DNA of 64,000 bases from Acanthochromis polyacanthus (GCF_021347895.1 NC_067123.1:558001-622000), one strand, 5' to 3'. Shown: positions 48,994 through 60,825, numbered from the stretch's first letter. The notes: generated by a model not told the origin, from the letters alone. A program made the numbers and translations.

Positions 48994-49256
48994 AAATCGG
49001 AGACGATCGAGCAGAAGGAACGTGATGACTTTAGATGGAAATCCCCAAAAGGTTTTGGCTTATGTGAGGTGTTTGGCAGTAAAGTGCAGAACTTGTTCAT
49101 AAATTCCTCCTCGTCTCTCTTCCAGGCCGTCATGGAAGCCTTCATCAAAGACAACGTGTCCGCAGTTTACCGAACCACTTCAGACGCTCGGTTCTCAGAG
49201 AGTTCTTGTACAAAGTCCAGCAGGGGTGAGGCCACAAAAACATTCAAACCTGTTCA
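48994..49256 (+). pseudogene. ints8: Second, damaged copy of INTS8 exon 9
   Basis: 263 bases repeat 45104-45360, including the end of intron 8, exon 9 (49126-49225) and its donor. One C is missing at GTGTCC/GCAG, so the exon is 100 instead of 101 bases and shifts the frame. Splicing that used both or only this copy would give a broken message. It suggests a duplication in which the transposon cluster 46063-48993 ended up between two exon copies. Confidence 0.8.
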
Positions 49257-49810
49257 TCTTCCTATTGCACATTGTTTTGTTGCTGTCTGACTGATGACAT
49301 TTGCAGCACTGAGAGTGTTTTAAATATGTTCTACAAGTACATTTGATTTGATAAATGTGTACTAATTTGCTCAGAGATGAACCTTTTATTTAGTTTCCAA
49401 TAATATCCTCCAGTGTTGCTTCTGTCTCTCCACACAAACTCCTGTTAGAAGTCTTTATATCATTCTGCAAACATAAGTCTCTCCATGTTTAGCTCTTATT
49501 TGATGAATAAACTGAGCCTCATGCATGTAACTGCAGACTTCTGAGTTTGAAATTCATATTTTGCACTAAGCCGTAAATGGCTTTGTTAGAAACTCATTTA
49601 TAACATCCTGTGCACTGTATTGTGTAATAATTGTATATAACTGTACACTGTGATGTGTGTCTGTGTAGGGAGTCCGGTCTGGATGAAGTTTGTCATCAAC
49701 TTTGTGTCTGTAACGCCGTGAGAGACGCTCTGGAAGGAGAAATCCTCAGCATTCGTTTCCAGCAGCTGCTCCTCAAGCCTAGTAAACGGATCGTGGACTT
49801 CATCTTAGAG

Positions 49811-50402
49811 GTAATGAAGCTCAAATGATCTTAAATGTTTTAATTACAGAGTCTGTACGATCCCATAAAGGATGAGACTGATGGTGTCGGAATTAACTGT
49901 TTTACTTCAGTAGATTTTACTAAATCAAGACTGGATTTGATCATTAAAGACACTTTTTCTAGTAGTTAAAGTCAGAGAACCATTAGGAGAAGGAATCAAA
50001 CTCTTATTCAAGTAGAAGTTTTTATACCACCCTAGAAATACTCCACTACTAAGTCCTGCATTCAAATTTTGTATAATATGAATTACTTGTCATCTTTTTG
50101 TATTTTGTCTTTTATTTCTCTTGTAAAATGTTTTGTTTTGTACTTCCTATTTTGATTGGTGTTTCTTTTTTATTTTTCAACTCCAAGAGGCCCTGCACAA
50201 GATTTCCTCTGTGCCTAGACCGTCTATTTTGTGAAGTAAATAAAAATCTTGAACTTTGATACAGCTCATTACATTGATTATGAACATTACATATTACACA
50301 CTTTACTGCCGCCTTTGCGTTGCTGATTAGATTATAAACGGCATTTTGTTGTCTGACTACTCTGTGTAGTATCGATGAAGCCGAATCCTCAGAAAGCTCC
50401 AC
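49811..50402. other. Joint from INTS8 intron 10 to DPY19L4 last intron
   Basis: Sequence starts as INTS8 intron 10 (donor GTAATG at 49811) and from 50403 matches A1 upstream of the DPY19L4 last exon. The exact joint cannot be set because A1 is interrupted there by the L2 LINE. A LINE-tail-like piece ending AATAAAAATCTTGAAC lies at 50120-50255. There is no gene. Confidence 0.55.
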
Positions 50403-50442
50403 CAATGTTTCATTGATCATGGGCGTCTTTTGTCTTTTCCAG

Positions 50443-50607
50443 GTGGTCTACGATAAAGGAGAGATCTACTCGTTCTCCAAGCACGGACGTTTTTGGCACG
50501 AGATAAAGATGAACTACTCTCCGTACACGAACTACTTCACCCGAGTCTTCTGGAATCGCTCGTATCACGTCTACAAAGTGAACTCCGTCATCTCCTTCCA
50601 GTACTGA
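50443..50607 (+). pseudogene. dpy19l4: DPY19L4-like terminal exon, copy 2
   Basis: The acceptor and 54-codon frame are intact and end in the same TGA as copy 1, with [12 protein letters not shown] instead of [12 protein letters not shown]. The preceding exons of the gene are not here; INTS8 exon 10 lies upstream on the same strand instead. A transcript from the INTS8 fragment could splice exon 10 (end phase 0) in frame to this exon (start phase 0), giving an INTS8-DPY19L4 fusion, but the exon-8 frameshift comes first. I regard it as an orphan exon. Confidence 0.75.
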
Positions 50608-51652
50608 CGGCAGATCGGACTCCTCTCGTATTTAAGATCTCATCCACAGTTGGACACTCTGGGCTTCTGCAAGCGTCTCGTCACTGTTACGTCGAAGCCG
50701 CACGTTCAGCAGGGATCGGCTGAGGACGCCGCACCGACCTCCACGTGCCGAAGTCGAAACACGCCATATTAATCACTGTACTGTACTTTTATAAGCCATG
50801 CGTTACTGTCAATGTTACTGTGAGGCATTTAATGAAGGGGGGGTGGATGAGAGTCGTCTGTGGTCACTTTGTGCAGAAGCTGCTCAGATTTAAACAAACA
50901 GCGGTCGTATTTTCAGTCATCTATATCTCAACAATTGTCATGAAATTTACTACAAATAGCACCGAAGGAGTTCCATTATCTGCTCACATTTCCTCCAGAG
51001 TGGTTGACATTTGTATTAAAATGTCTTTAGTGGACAGTTAGAGGAAAAACAAACGGAAGCTGTGGGGAAAGAGATGATCTGTACTGGCTGGGAATTAAAA
51101 CTTCTGATTAGGAACCCTAAAAGACATGGGTCATCGGGTCGCCTTATGGTGAAACATTATGACAAATATTGAACAGATAGCCATGAAATTTTTGTACACG
51201 CATTTGCATTGACGAGCCATAACATTAAAACCACCGAAATAACATTTATTCTTCATTCTGACATGTCTAAGACTTGTCTTCTTTCTGCTCCCTTTCATTT
51301 GTGTTTGGACGAAACATTTTAATTTGTATTTTTTTTATTTTACAAATGAATGAAATAAAACAAACAACCATGTCGGGGCAAAGATACAGGATCTCTGGTG
51401 GCATCAGGAAGCTAGCAGATCTTTTTGGTCAAGTGGCTTACAGGGTTTGTCTTCGGCCTCGATGGACCCATCGATGATCCACTGGATTGGGATTTAGGGA
51501 GTGTTGAGGCTGCGTCAGTGCCTTGAGCTCTTGGTCATGTTCCTCAAGCTGTTCTTAGGTGGTTTTTGAGGTGTAGCGGGGCATGTTGTCTGAATGGGGT
51601 CTGTTGTTACCCACAAGGAGGGTTCTTGGTCTGGAGCAAAGTTTATGTACAC

Positions 51653-52014
51653 TACTGTTCAAAAGTTTGAGGTCATCCAGACAATTTTACGATTTATTCA
51701 ACGCTTTTATTCATGTTTTATTTATGTGCTACCATAATTCCACAAGGGTTTCTAATCATCAATGAGCCTTTCAACACCATTAGCTAACACAATGTAGCAT
51801 TAGAACACAGGAGTGATGGTTGCTGGAAATGTTCCTCTGTACCCCTATGGAGATATTCCATTAAAAATCAGCCGTTTCCAGCGAGAACATTCATTTACCA
51901 CATTAACAATGTCTACACTGGATTTATCATTCATTTGATGTTATCTTCATTGAAAAAACTGCTTTTCTTTCAAAAATAATGACATTTCTAAGTGACCCCA
52001 AACTTTTGAACAGT
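51653..52014. mobile_element. MITE with ACTGTTCAAAAGTTTG inverted ends, complete copy
   Basis: Left end ACTGTTCAAAAGTTTGAGGT and right end the near reverse complement (ACCCCAAACTTTTGAACAGT) enclose about 360 non-coding bases. The family is frequent in fish. Confidence 0.8.
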
Positions 52015-53802
52015 GATCAGTGGTACATGTCAGAATAGCTTCCAGATAAATACCAGGACTCAAGGTTTCCTCGCAGAACATTATGTTGTTATGGAAAAAA
52101 TAAACGTTGCACACTTTGTCAATGGGTTTTAATGATGTGGCTGATCGGTGTTGATCTCCTTCAGGATAAATTCTAATCGCTGCAGTGATGCTGTAGTATT
52201 TTTAAATTTAGTTTTATGTTATACAAACATCCTTTCAGCCTCAGCTGGACTGAATGTTTTGTGCTAAGTAGCAAATGCTAACATGCTAAATTTGAGGTGG
52301 TGGAACATGTGGTAGCCAAACTTTTGCAAATTGTGAGGATGTTAGCATTTAGCTCACAATGCAGCGTCGTGGAGCCTCTAGCGTGGCTCTGGAATATTTA
52401 TGCAGTTATCTCAACATGACAGATTAACTTATGACTTTAACGGATCATTGTCATTGTGGTCTGTTCCTGTTTTACGCTCACTGGCCTCTTTATTTGACTA
52501 TCTAATACAACCCAATAAAAAACAGGGCAAGAAGTTCTACTTATTTGAAACTGCAACATTTTTTGTTGACTTTGGCAAAAAAGATGATCAACTTTCTGTT
52601 GCTTATTGAGTATTTATTTGGTGGTAGTGCTGTGCTGGACTGCATTATTTTGTCCATCCCATTAACATACATGAAGAGTAAAGTACACGTGAAACAACCA
52701 TGATAGATTAAAAAAAGGTCAGAAACTGAAAATGTAGAAGCAAAAAGTTCAATTTATAGCAAAGCCATTGGGTCATTCCAGGCCTGGAGGACTTTTGGGC
52801 TTCAAAATTTTTAAAAATTAACCTTCTGTTTTACAATTTTCTACTACATATTCATCATAATAGGTCATAAACTATGGAAGGCTTGATTAGCTCAGGCTAC
52901 ACATCAATGGAACCATTTTTATTCCATGTTTTATGTGTTGTTTGCTAACCCTACTCTAATCACAGTAGTAGGGTTGCTAATCCATGCTAATGTTAGCTTT
53001 TTCTCAGCAGTAGAAGCTAGATATTTAGCTCGCTGTTACTGCTGACCAAGAGGACAAACTGACTGATGGAAAAAAGTAAAACAATTAGTCTGATCCTGAT
53101 GATATGAGGTAGAGTGAGACATTCAATCATGGCTGCCAATGTGATGGAAACATGAAAAATAGAAGGGAGGCCACAGCTTTGCTCTACACATTCTTTAGGA
53201 AATCTGTTTGATGATGTTAATTCCAGTGTATCATGTGATTCACGGTTTTCTTCTACCACCTGAAAAAGGTTCTGCTAACAGGGTTGTTGTGGGACACATG
53301 CATAATAATTATCATTTGAAATATTACGTTGATGCAATAAAATGTTCCCACAATTACAAGAGACATCAATGAAAAAAATAATCCCCAAAAAGAAAAATGT
53401 TTGTTCATTTCTATTTATCTGCATTTTTCATCTGTCTGACATCAGGAAGATTTTCAGGAAACTTTCCTCCCAACAAGCTCAATGAGTCTCATTTTCCTTC
53501 ACTGTTTACCAAAACTTCTTATGCGCTGACATCACTCCTGTGTATCTTCTTCACTGCAGACCATAGACCGTATGCTGCAGACAGACTTTAGGTTCATTAC
53601 TACCCCCTACTGGGCTGGAGTGTTCATCAGTGTTACTGGTGTGCCACAAATTAGGGAACTGAGAACGGTGCGATTAAATGTGCTGTAATTACTTCCTCGA
53701 AATTAACGAGTTAAAAACCCAGCCCTAGTTAAAATATTCAAATCCAAACCACTTAAACTGCATTTAAGTAAAGTAATTGGGTACATTTACTCAGATACTT
53801 TA

Positions 53803-54598
53803 CACAACTCCTTCTGTGGCTGGTCAATAGAGGGCGCTCGGGCGCCGCCCCCCCGGTGTTTTTGATTTTTCATTTTTAAAATAAATATTTTTTTTAAATA
53901 AACAATAATCAGTTATTTTAGCACCATGTGTGTTTAAATTCGCAATTACATGTCATGTACAAAATATTAAATAGAATTTTCGGAGAAAATAGTTTCCTGC
54001 TCATCTCTGCTGAGCTGCTGGGGCGCTGAGAAATCATCCCTCTCGTGCGGCAGAGCAGCCAATTACCGTCAAGAGATTCGACATAGCAACAGAAATTTAT
54101 CCAATCAGCCTCATCGAATCTGATGCCCAGGGCGAAATCGATTTCGCCCAAAGCCAAGTGAGCATGCGTGAGTGCGGTGGATAACTGACACTGTCACAGT
54201 CACAGTGACAAGAGGAATGCTTGGCGAGCTGGATCGAGTCATGCAAATGCTTTATATTGCTTCCTGTGTTTGCTCTATAAAACGGCTGGGACAGACACGG
54301 CATGGACTGTTTCGGGAGTAAGAGATATGAAACATTTATCCGAGAAAGTAAAGAAACACAAGGGTAGGAGGGCACATATGGAGAACACCGTTAAGCTAAC
54401 GATGCTAGGCAAGGCTAACATCTCGATGCAGCTGGATGAAGAGTGACACACAGTTACATACTGAACTGTTCTGAAGTGGCCTCCAATGAGCCCTGAGCTG
54501 AACACTACTGAACATCTGTGGAAGCAGCTGAAACATGCAGTCTGGAGAAGGACAGCCTTCACACCTGAGACAGCTGGAGCCGGAGCCGGCCCAAAGCA
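53803..54598. mobile_element. Decayed transposon pieces at left of the 7-kb insertion
   Basis: The left edge has GGGCGCTCGGGCGCCGCCC, like the termini of some hAT-type fish elements. A TATAAAA box (54278) precedes a short frame starting MDCFGSKRYETFIRESK (54303-54365, followed by GGTAGG). A perfect 20-base palindrome centred on ATCGAT is at 54130-54149. No complete element can be defined. Confidence 0.45.
54477..54578 (+). pseudogene. Tc1-type transposase C-terminal fragment
   Basis: The frame reads WPPMSPELNTTEHLWKQLK, followed by a few more residues. It matches the W...SPDLNPIEHLW block of Tc1/mariner transposases that carries the last acidic residue (E) of the DDE triad. The rest of the gene is missing. 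Confidence 0.75.
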
Positions 54599-55021
54599 AC
54601 TGCAGCCCGCAGATCGGGGCGTGCCTCAACGTGGGCGGAGTTAAACGTTGAGCCCCGCCACCTTGAACTAAACGTGGGCGGAGTTAAACGTTTAACTCTG
54701 CCCGCATAGCGCAGTTGAACCGTTGAAGAAGAAGAATGTATTAGAGAAGAAGAAGAAGAAGTTTCCAAAATGGAGGTTAGCACGTTTATCTTTTGTTTAA
54801 ATGTGCTGTTTTAACGTGCTTTAACGTTGCTGTTTTGCTATTTTGTGACAGACAAGGAAGGAAGTGATATTATTTTATCTCCAGTTGCATTATCTCCTTG
54901 CATTAGTTTCAGACTTACGTCAGACTTATTTATTTTGTCACGTGCTAAGTAGCAAGCCCATTAGAAAAGTGACGTTTAACAAAACATTTAAACGATGCCA
55001 TTCCTTTTAGAATTAGACTGA

Positions 55022-55330
55022 TTCAAAATATTCAGAATAATCTACTGGAATTGGAGGAGAAGCTAGAGGCGTGGAGGTTTGCCCTGGAAAGGAGAGGAAT
55101 GAAGGTTAGCCGCAGCAAGACGGAGTATCTGTGTGTGAATGAGAGGGACCCAAGTGGAAGAGTGAGGTTACAGGGAGAAGAGATCAAGAAGGTGGAGGAT
55201 TTTAAGTACTTAGGGTCAACAGTCCAGAGCAATGGAGAGTGTGGAAAAGAGGTGAAGAAGTGTGTACAGGCAGGCTGGAACAGCTGGAGAAAAGTGTCAG
55301 GTGTGATAGAAGAGTTTCAGCTAAAAGGAA
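55022..55330 (+). pseudogene. Non-LTR reverse transcriptase fragment
   Basis: The frame shows LEAWRFALERRGMKVSRSKT, then EEIKKVEDFKYLGSTVQSNG and VKKCVQAGWNSWRKVSGV. This is the thumb-side region just after the YADD box in RTE-like fish LINE proteins, where KTEYL and FKYLGS are conserved. It lacks the catalytic box and has no LINE tail next to it. Confidence 0.7.
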
Positions 55331-55558
55331 AGGTTTACAAAACTATTAATTCAAATGGATTGGATAGTATAGTTCAATTATCTATCTCTGTTACAGAGAA
55401 TAGAGCACGTGTTTGCTGCAAACAGCCACGTCATTGCCACATGGTTTCCACCATCATCCACAAACCCCATGGATCACCTGCTGGTAATTTGTTAAAAAGT
55501 TTTGCTTTTGTAGTGGAGTTTGAGTATTTCATATTCAGTTATTGATATCTTTTTACAG

Positions 55559-57598
55559 GACAATGCAGCCAGTCTCCAGTGGGTTCTGCTTCCAGTATTT
55601 GTACCTGGACACTGGATACTCTGTAAATACATTTATATCTTCCTCTATTATGACCTTACACAACAAAGTTGCTCATTGCTGATTTACATTTTTTGGTATA
55701 TTAAATGCATGGCAGCTTTGTTAGTATTTCTGTAACATTCCATAATTTTATGTGTGTGGTTATATTTGAACACATTTAACAGATACTGAGGCCACAGGCT
55801 AGGGAGATTTTCTTTCTAGATCCCCTCTGTGGCAGCGGCTGGAGAGATGAGAGTAGAGTCCATCTCGTCAGGTTTTTAGGACACCTTCCAAGATCCTTCC
55901 TGGACAGTGGTAGTTCTGTTTTAAACCACTTGTCCTTTGTTTGTTTAATACATGCTTCTGTTTTTATTTGAATGCATTAAGATGTTCCAAACAAACAAAA
56001 ACAAACAACAAAAGTGAGTGTTTGCGAGGGATAGAAGTAATTGTTACATTATTCTTATTTATTTTTACATTATTCTACGCAGATGGAAACAGAACCATAT
56101 GTTTTGTTTGTTTAAGCCCATTACAAAAACGTTTGATTTGAAGTTCCAGCCTCTTCCAACTTTGTTCCAAGTGTTGCTTTAAAATGGTTTATTGTACTTT
56201 TATTTACTCTTTGACCAGGCACATTGCTCACAGCCTATCTCCTGGCCCTTGGAGGCAGCTTGGTGTGAATGATGTTCAGGTGAGACATTACTACATTGCA
56301 TTTGCTAACATTTGCTATTTTCTTGCCATTCTTTTATTAAAACACTGCAAAGATGCTCCACCAACTGTGGCATGTTTGTTTTGATGGTAAGAACTACTCA
56401 GTATGTTATATCGATGACATCTATAAAATGTTTTTTCTGCATTTAAAACACACTCTTTGTATTGAAAAACTGTATCCTGACAGAATGTGCATGATATTAT
56501 ATTAACCAGTATCTCTGTACATTGTAATGGGGGCCAGTTGTGATTTCAGTGAGGTTTTGTGCAAATTGTGACATGTTATGCTTGACTGTAGCGATGAAGG
56601 TATTATTTTTGGAAACATATTTTAATCTTCTGCATTTCCTTCTTCACAGGAAAACATGCTGCAGATTAGAAGATGGTGGTGTCTTGTTCTCCTGCAGAAC
56701 TTCCCCATGCTGTAAGCGCCCTCAGTATCACACTTTTAAACCAGATTCTTTTAAATCACGTTTTACTGTATTCACTGTCATCTGACCTGCATGAATGTTT
56801 TCATTGTGAATGTTTGTTGTCATTAAATCACCACGATCTAAAGAAGAGAGATTGCAGCAAAGAAAAAGGCAACGAGAGCAGAAAAAACTACAGGTGAGAG
56901 GTCATGTGATAAATTGGTATATAGTGAAACTATTGCTCAAAGACTGATCCCCGCCACTTATTTCAGGATGTGGCTGAAGTCCCCCTGAAAATGTTTAGGC
57001 TTTCAGAATCTGCCACTGAAGCATCAGGTATTGTTCCAGCCAGCATTGTCTCACACATATCCATCGAGGTTGTTGAGGTTCCATGTCACAGAGCAGTCAT
57101 TATTTCTCTGTGTACTTAAAATCAACCACTTAAATCTTGCATTGTCATTGTGCCTGTAGACGCCACAATCTGTTTCCTTTCTAGATGAGGCTGAGAACAG
57201 GACTGGGAACAGGAAACGGGGTATATTGCCTGAGATGGGTAGTCTCATTTCAGTGTTTTCTGCAATCTCCGAGCCTTTACTTAAATAACTGTTTTCTTTA
57301 TTTTTGTTTAGGAGAATCCTTTGGTCAGGGATGCAATGGCGGCAGCCCGGTGGTGTGGGACCAGAACTTTCAAGGGAAAAATTTCCCTTCCCCAAGTTGT
57401 TACCATGGCCAAGGAGCAACGCGTGAGGGCAGGGAACTCCTGTGTGTCTGTGATGGCCAGGAAGAAGAGGAGACCGCTGATCTCAGAGAACCGTTCCTTT
57501 TTCTTTTTAGTCTGCAGGAAGACTATGAGACATTCTGTCAAGAAATCATTGACAGGAGAAACATGAAGGTGTTTTGTGCTTTTGACAGAAAAGAATAA
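55559..57598 (+). pseudogene. Ulp1-like (C48) cysteine protease gene of the TIR element
   Basis: Exon-like pieces with good splice sites carry the C48 landmarks in order: 55559-55622 (QWVLLPVFVPGHWIL, catalytic His before Trp), 55791-55910 (REIFFLDPLCGSG, catalytic Asp), 56219-56281, 56353-56386 (STNCGMFVLM, catalytic Cys) and 56650-56711 (ENMLQIRRWWCLVLLQNF), then charged exons near 56831, 56967-57028, 57185-57239 and 57313, and a last one ending CAFDRKE with its stop inside an AATAAA signal (57594-57599). Such proteases cleave SUMO-like modifiers or polyproteins. The first and third junctions do not keep frame with the obvious sites, so the gene is decayed or my exon borders are wrong. No start codon was found. 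Confidence 0.6.
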
Positions 57599-58130
57599 AG
57601 TTGTTTTCAACGGTGCTGAAGCTTAATTCATTACATCTGACCCCTACAAATGTATATGGTTTGTGAGTTGTACAGACTCTGATATATTATGTCTGGCATA
57701 ATCATATACAGAAAGTCTCTATACAGACATCAGAGATTATGTTTTTGTTTCAGTTATGTAGAATGAAGGCCAAGCTAAGAGCCCTCTTTGATTTGAGGAA
57801 AGACATGTAGCATTGACTGTCAGTTCAGTCTTATATCCTTGAGTGGATTAGTGACACTTTAAGAAAGTCGTTAGTGCAAAGTTTAGGAAATCTGTGTTAT
57901 CAGCCAGGAATAACCATGCATGGTCAGGTATCAATGGCACAGACATTGCTGCTGTCTCTGATCTCCTTTAATGTAGCTGATATAATTCAGTGTACAAAAA
58001 AATCCAAATGTGTCTATGTATGCTGTATATCACAAATTTCACTTCACTGTTTCAGTCCAGCTAGCCCTAGTTAGACAGGGTTTGAGTTAAAGAGAGTTGA
58101 ACCCAAGTAAAAAGTTGTCGGCTATAGTAT

Positions 58131-58986
58131 TACAACTCCTGGCAAAAATGATGGAATCACCAGTCTGGGAGGATGCTCGTTCAGTTGTTTTAATTTGTAG
58201 TAAAAAAGCAGATCACAAACATGACAAAAAACTAAAGTCATTTTATTTTGCAACTTTCTGGCTGTAAGAAACACTAAAAGATATCAAGAGGAAAAATTGG
58301 AGTAGTCAGTAACAATTACTTTTTTAGACCAAGCACAGGGATAAAATTATGGAATCAATTCTGAGGAAAAAATGATGGAATCACCCCATAAATTCTCATT
58401 CCCAAAACTAGTTCCCATATCAGATTAAATCTGCTCGTTAGTCTGCAGTTTAAAAGGAGTGATCACACCTTGGAGAGATGTTGCACCAAGTGGATTGACA
58501 TTAATCATGACTCCAACATGAGAGATGTCAGCTGAAACAAAGGGGAGGATTATCAGACTTTTCAAAGAGGGTCAATCATCACAAATTGTTGGAGATATCC
58601 CAGATTGGTTCTGCAAATGATCATCAAAGTGACGTGGGACGAGAAAAATTGCAGCAGCAGCATCAAAACCAAGTTTATTTGGCCCAGCAGCAACAACCAA
58701 ATCCACAGTCTGCATGAGCAACAAGCTGGTTTGGTTGGAAATCAGCAAACTGGTGTGCTGCAGCAACAACTTCCAGTCACTCTTGGTCTAAAAAAGTGAT
58801 TGTTACTGACTACCACAATTTTTCCTCTTGATATCTTTTAGTGTTTCTTACAGCCAGAAATTTGCAAATTAAAATGACTTTAGTTTTTTGTCATGTTTGT
58901 TATCTGCTTTTTTTCTAAAAAAAATTAAACAACTGAACGAAAGTCCTCCCAGACTGGTGATTCCATAATTTTTGCCAGGGGTTGTA
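58131..58986 (+). mobile_element. Nested Tc1-like transposon, internally deleted
   Basis: Inverted ends of about 200 bases start CTCCTGGCAAAAATGATGG at the left and mirror at the right (TTTTTGCCAGGGG), each next to TA, the Tc1/mariner target. Inside, 58528-58602 reads MSAETKGRIIRLFKEGQ, the start of a Tc1 transposase, and little else. It is a non-autonomous remnant that entered the larger element. Confidence 0.85.
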
Positions 58987-59329
58987 TATGTTGTATTTGT
59001 GGGATTTGATACTACAAGAAAAATGTTTTCCCAAAGAACTACTTTTTGGCTCTAGACCTGATCCTGATATAAATAGTAATGCTGATATAAAATTAATCAT
59101 GACAGTAAATCACATAAGATGCTCGGTTTCGAGGCCAGCATTTAGAAGCTGTATTGACGTTTGTGAATGTGCTATTTAGTCTCCGCCACCAGATGGTGAC
59201 AATAAATGAGTCAAGCTCAATGTGGGCGGAGCTCAACGGTTAACCCCGCCCACGTTTAGCTCAAGGTGGGCGGAGCTCAACGTTTAACTCCGCCCACGTT
59301 GAGCCACGCCCCGATCTGTGGGCTGAAGT

Positions 59330-59880
59330 CAGGGGCTTCTCAAAGCATAAGCAAGTTAAGCGGTCGCTTAGGGCCCACCACCACCAGGGGGCCGCCCAGA
59401 GTGCTTAATAAAAAGCAAGTGTAATTGTAAAAAATTTAGAAAAAAAAAAAACAATGAATAACCATTGTTCCGGGTTGTACAGCAATAATTTTGGTATAAT
59501 TTTCTAATGCCAGCTAGGTTGCCAAGTATGTCAACCTTCGATGGTATCAATAAGTGAACCTCGTTACTCCTGCGACAGAATACCTTAGCGGCTGCGCAAG
59601 TTCAGTGACAGTGTCATTGCTCAATGGCGGACAGAAGCAAAGAGAAATGTTGCCGTCCAAGAAAATGTACCTCTCAGGGGCACAAAAAAGAAAGAGAAAA
59701 CGGTTGGAGGAGCAAGAAAAGAAAAACAAGGATAAAGGTAGGTTGTATGACTTTTTTGTTTTAATAAATGTTGTGAGCATAGCAAGTTTAGGGCTCAGTC
59801 TGAGTCTTTTGTTTGCCACGGCGCCTTTTTCTCCTCCGGTTGGATATTTGGTCATTGCAATTACATTTTCTAACCTTTAA
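59330..59880 (+). mobile_element. hAT (ZMYM1-like) element, 5' fragment
   Basis: The left end CAGGGGCTTCTC fits a hAT terminus and lies directly against the right inverted repeat of the TIR element. A first coding exon at 59649-59737 reads MLPSKKMYLSGAQKRKRKR and a Lys/Glu-rich run, then a GTAGGT donor. This is the characteristic N-terminus of ZMYM1-like hAT transposases of fish. The remaining exons and right end are absent. Confidence 0.7.
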
Positions 59881-60825
59881 TATATAACAAATCCCTTCAC
59901 TTAACCCAAAATGATCTAAATCCTCGACTCTAAACATAACCGGAATTAAAACCCGTTAAGGTTTAGCGGCCCGCGGGCGGGCCGTTTTGATATTTACATA
60001 AGCATTTTTCGAAATAGAACGACACTGCCAACTCGATGATAGAAACATTATACACCAGCCTGGAGCAGTTTGCTCACCAGGAGTCCACACGTGCAGAAGT
60101 CTCACTGAGAGTTACAGAAATCACCTGACTGCAGTGACTGGTTTAAAAGGTTGTGCGACAAAATATTAAGGGTACCATAATTTTTATCCAGGCCTGTTTC
60201 ATATTCATGCAACGTAATCTTCAACAGAAGAGTTCTGTCAGTCTGTATACACACACATTTATTCCCTTGACCAGATTTTTCTTCGTATAAAGTTGACCTT
60301 AGCACATCATCCAGCAATGTATTGCACTTAGTAATTTTTGATATTTTGTCTAAACAGTATGTGTTTGCTGATGTAATCTGCTCATCATTTTCTGGCTTGT
60401 TCACTGAAATGTTGAAATCATCAAAATTGTTGCAGATTGTAATTTTCTTTGTCTGCTAATTGAAAAATCACTTAATTGTTGCAGTTCTGATCAGTTAGTA
60501 ACATTAAGCTTTATCATAAATTACTGTACAGTATTTTTCTGTTCTAGTATTAATTTATTAATATACTTAACATAATACTTGAGTGGTCAATTCAACACTA
60601 ATGCACTGTTTCATGTGCATATATAATTTATTGCCAAAATTGTGGTTAAGCAATATGTTGTGCATGTTTTGTGCAAAAATGCCTCAAGTTATTAATATTG
60701 GCATTAAATAATTATTATTTCACAGAGCACTGATATCCTGCCATTTCTGTTGTATCGGGATGGTTACTGTAACTGATTTGATATGGCACAGACCCACCCA
60801 GAATATTTTTCACCAGTCGCCACTG
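59881..60825. other. Right part of the 7-kb insertion, no gene seen
   Basis: A GC-rich piece (CGGCCCGCGGGCGGGCCG, 59969-59986) is followed by AT-rich sequence without recognisable coding or repeat structure. A4 homology resumes at TATGTCAGACATTTC (60826). Confidence 0.5.

Larger units (their letters stand above)
38872..49810 (+). pseudogene. ints8: INTS8 fragment, copy 2: exons 1-10 with frameshift
   Basis: Exons are 38872-39004, 39106-39280, 40164-40304, 41065-41136, 41333-41384, 41945-42124, 42231-42338, 42432-42576, 45234-45334 and 49669-49810. Phases agree throughout and the product matches INTS8 residue by residue (PVQLIVQFLEQASKPSVNEQ in exon 2, PVLNMLLNELLC in exon 3). That is about 416 codons of a protein near 1000 residues, so only the N-terminal two fifths. 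Exon 8 has an extra A in the run after GACCGTCC (about 42448), which shifts the frame; copy 1 lacks it. A damaged second exon 9 lies at 49126-49225. After exon 10 the sequence passes into DPY19L4-type DNA. Unless the extra A is an assembly error this copy is a pseudogene. Confidence 0.9.
50403..53802 (+). repeat. Segmental duplication block A4 (direct), left part
   Basis: The block matches A1 from 4378 to about 7101 but without A1's two deletions, so it is the fullest version of this spacer. It is broken at 53802 by a 7-kb insertion. Confidence 0.9.
54600..59327 (+). mobile_element. 4.7-kb TIR element carrying a Ulp1-like protease gene
   Basis: The ends 54600-54705 and 59222-59327 are inverted repeats of about 105 bases, each built from sub-repeats of GTGGGCGGAGTTAAACG and its complement. 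Between them lie a LINE RT fragment, a multi-exon gene for a C48-type protease and a nested Tc1 element. No transposase is recognised. Among known groups, KDZ/Zisupton-type fish transposons combine large size, terminal repeats and Ulp1-like domains, so that is a possible home, but I see no KDZ core. No clean target duplication is visible. Confidence 0.6.

Noticed and set aside
54130..54149. Perfect 20-base palindrome with ATCGAT centre
   Set aside because: It is striking but isolated, with no second copy or partner site; it may be chance or a transposon relic.
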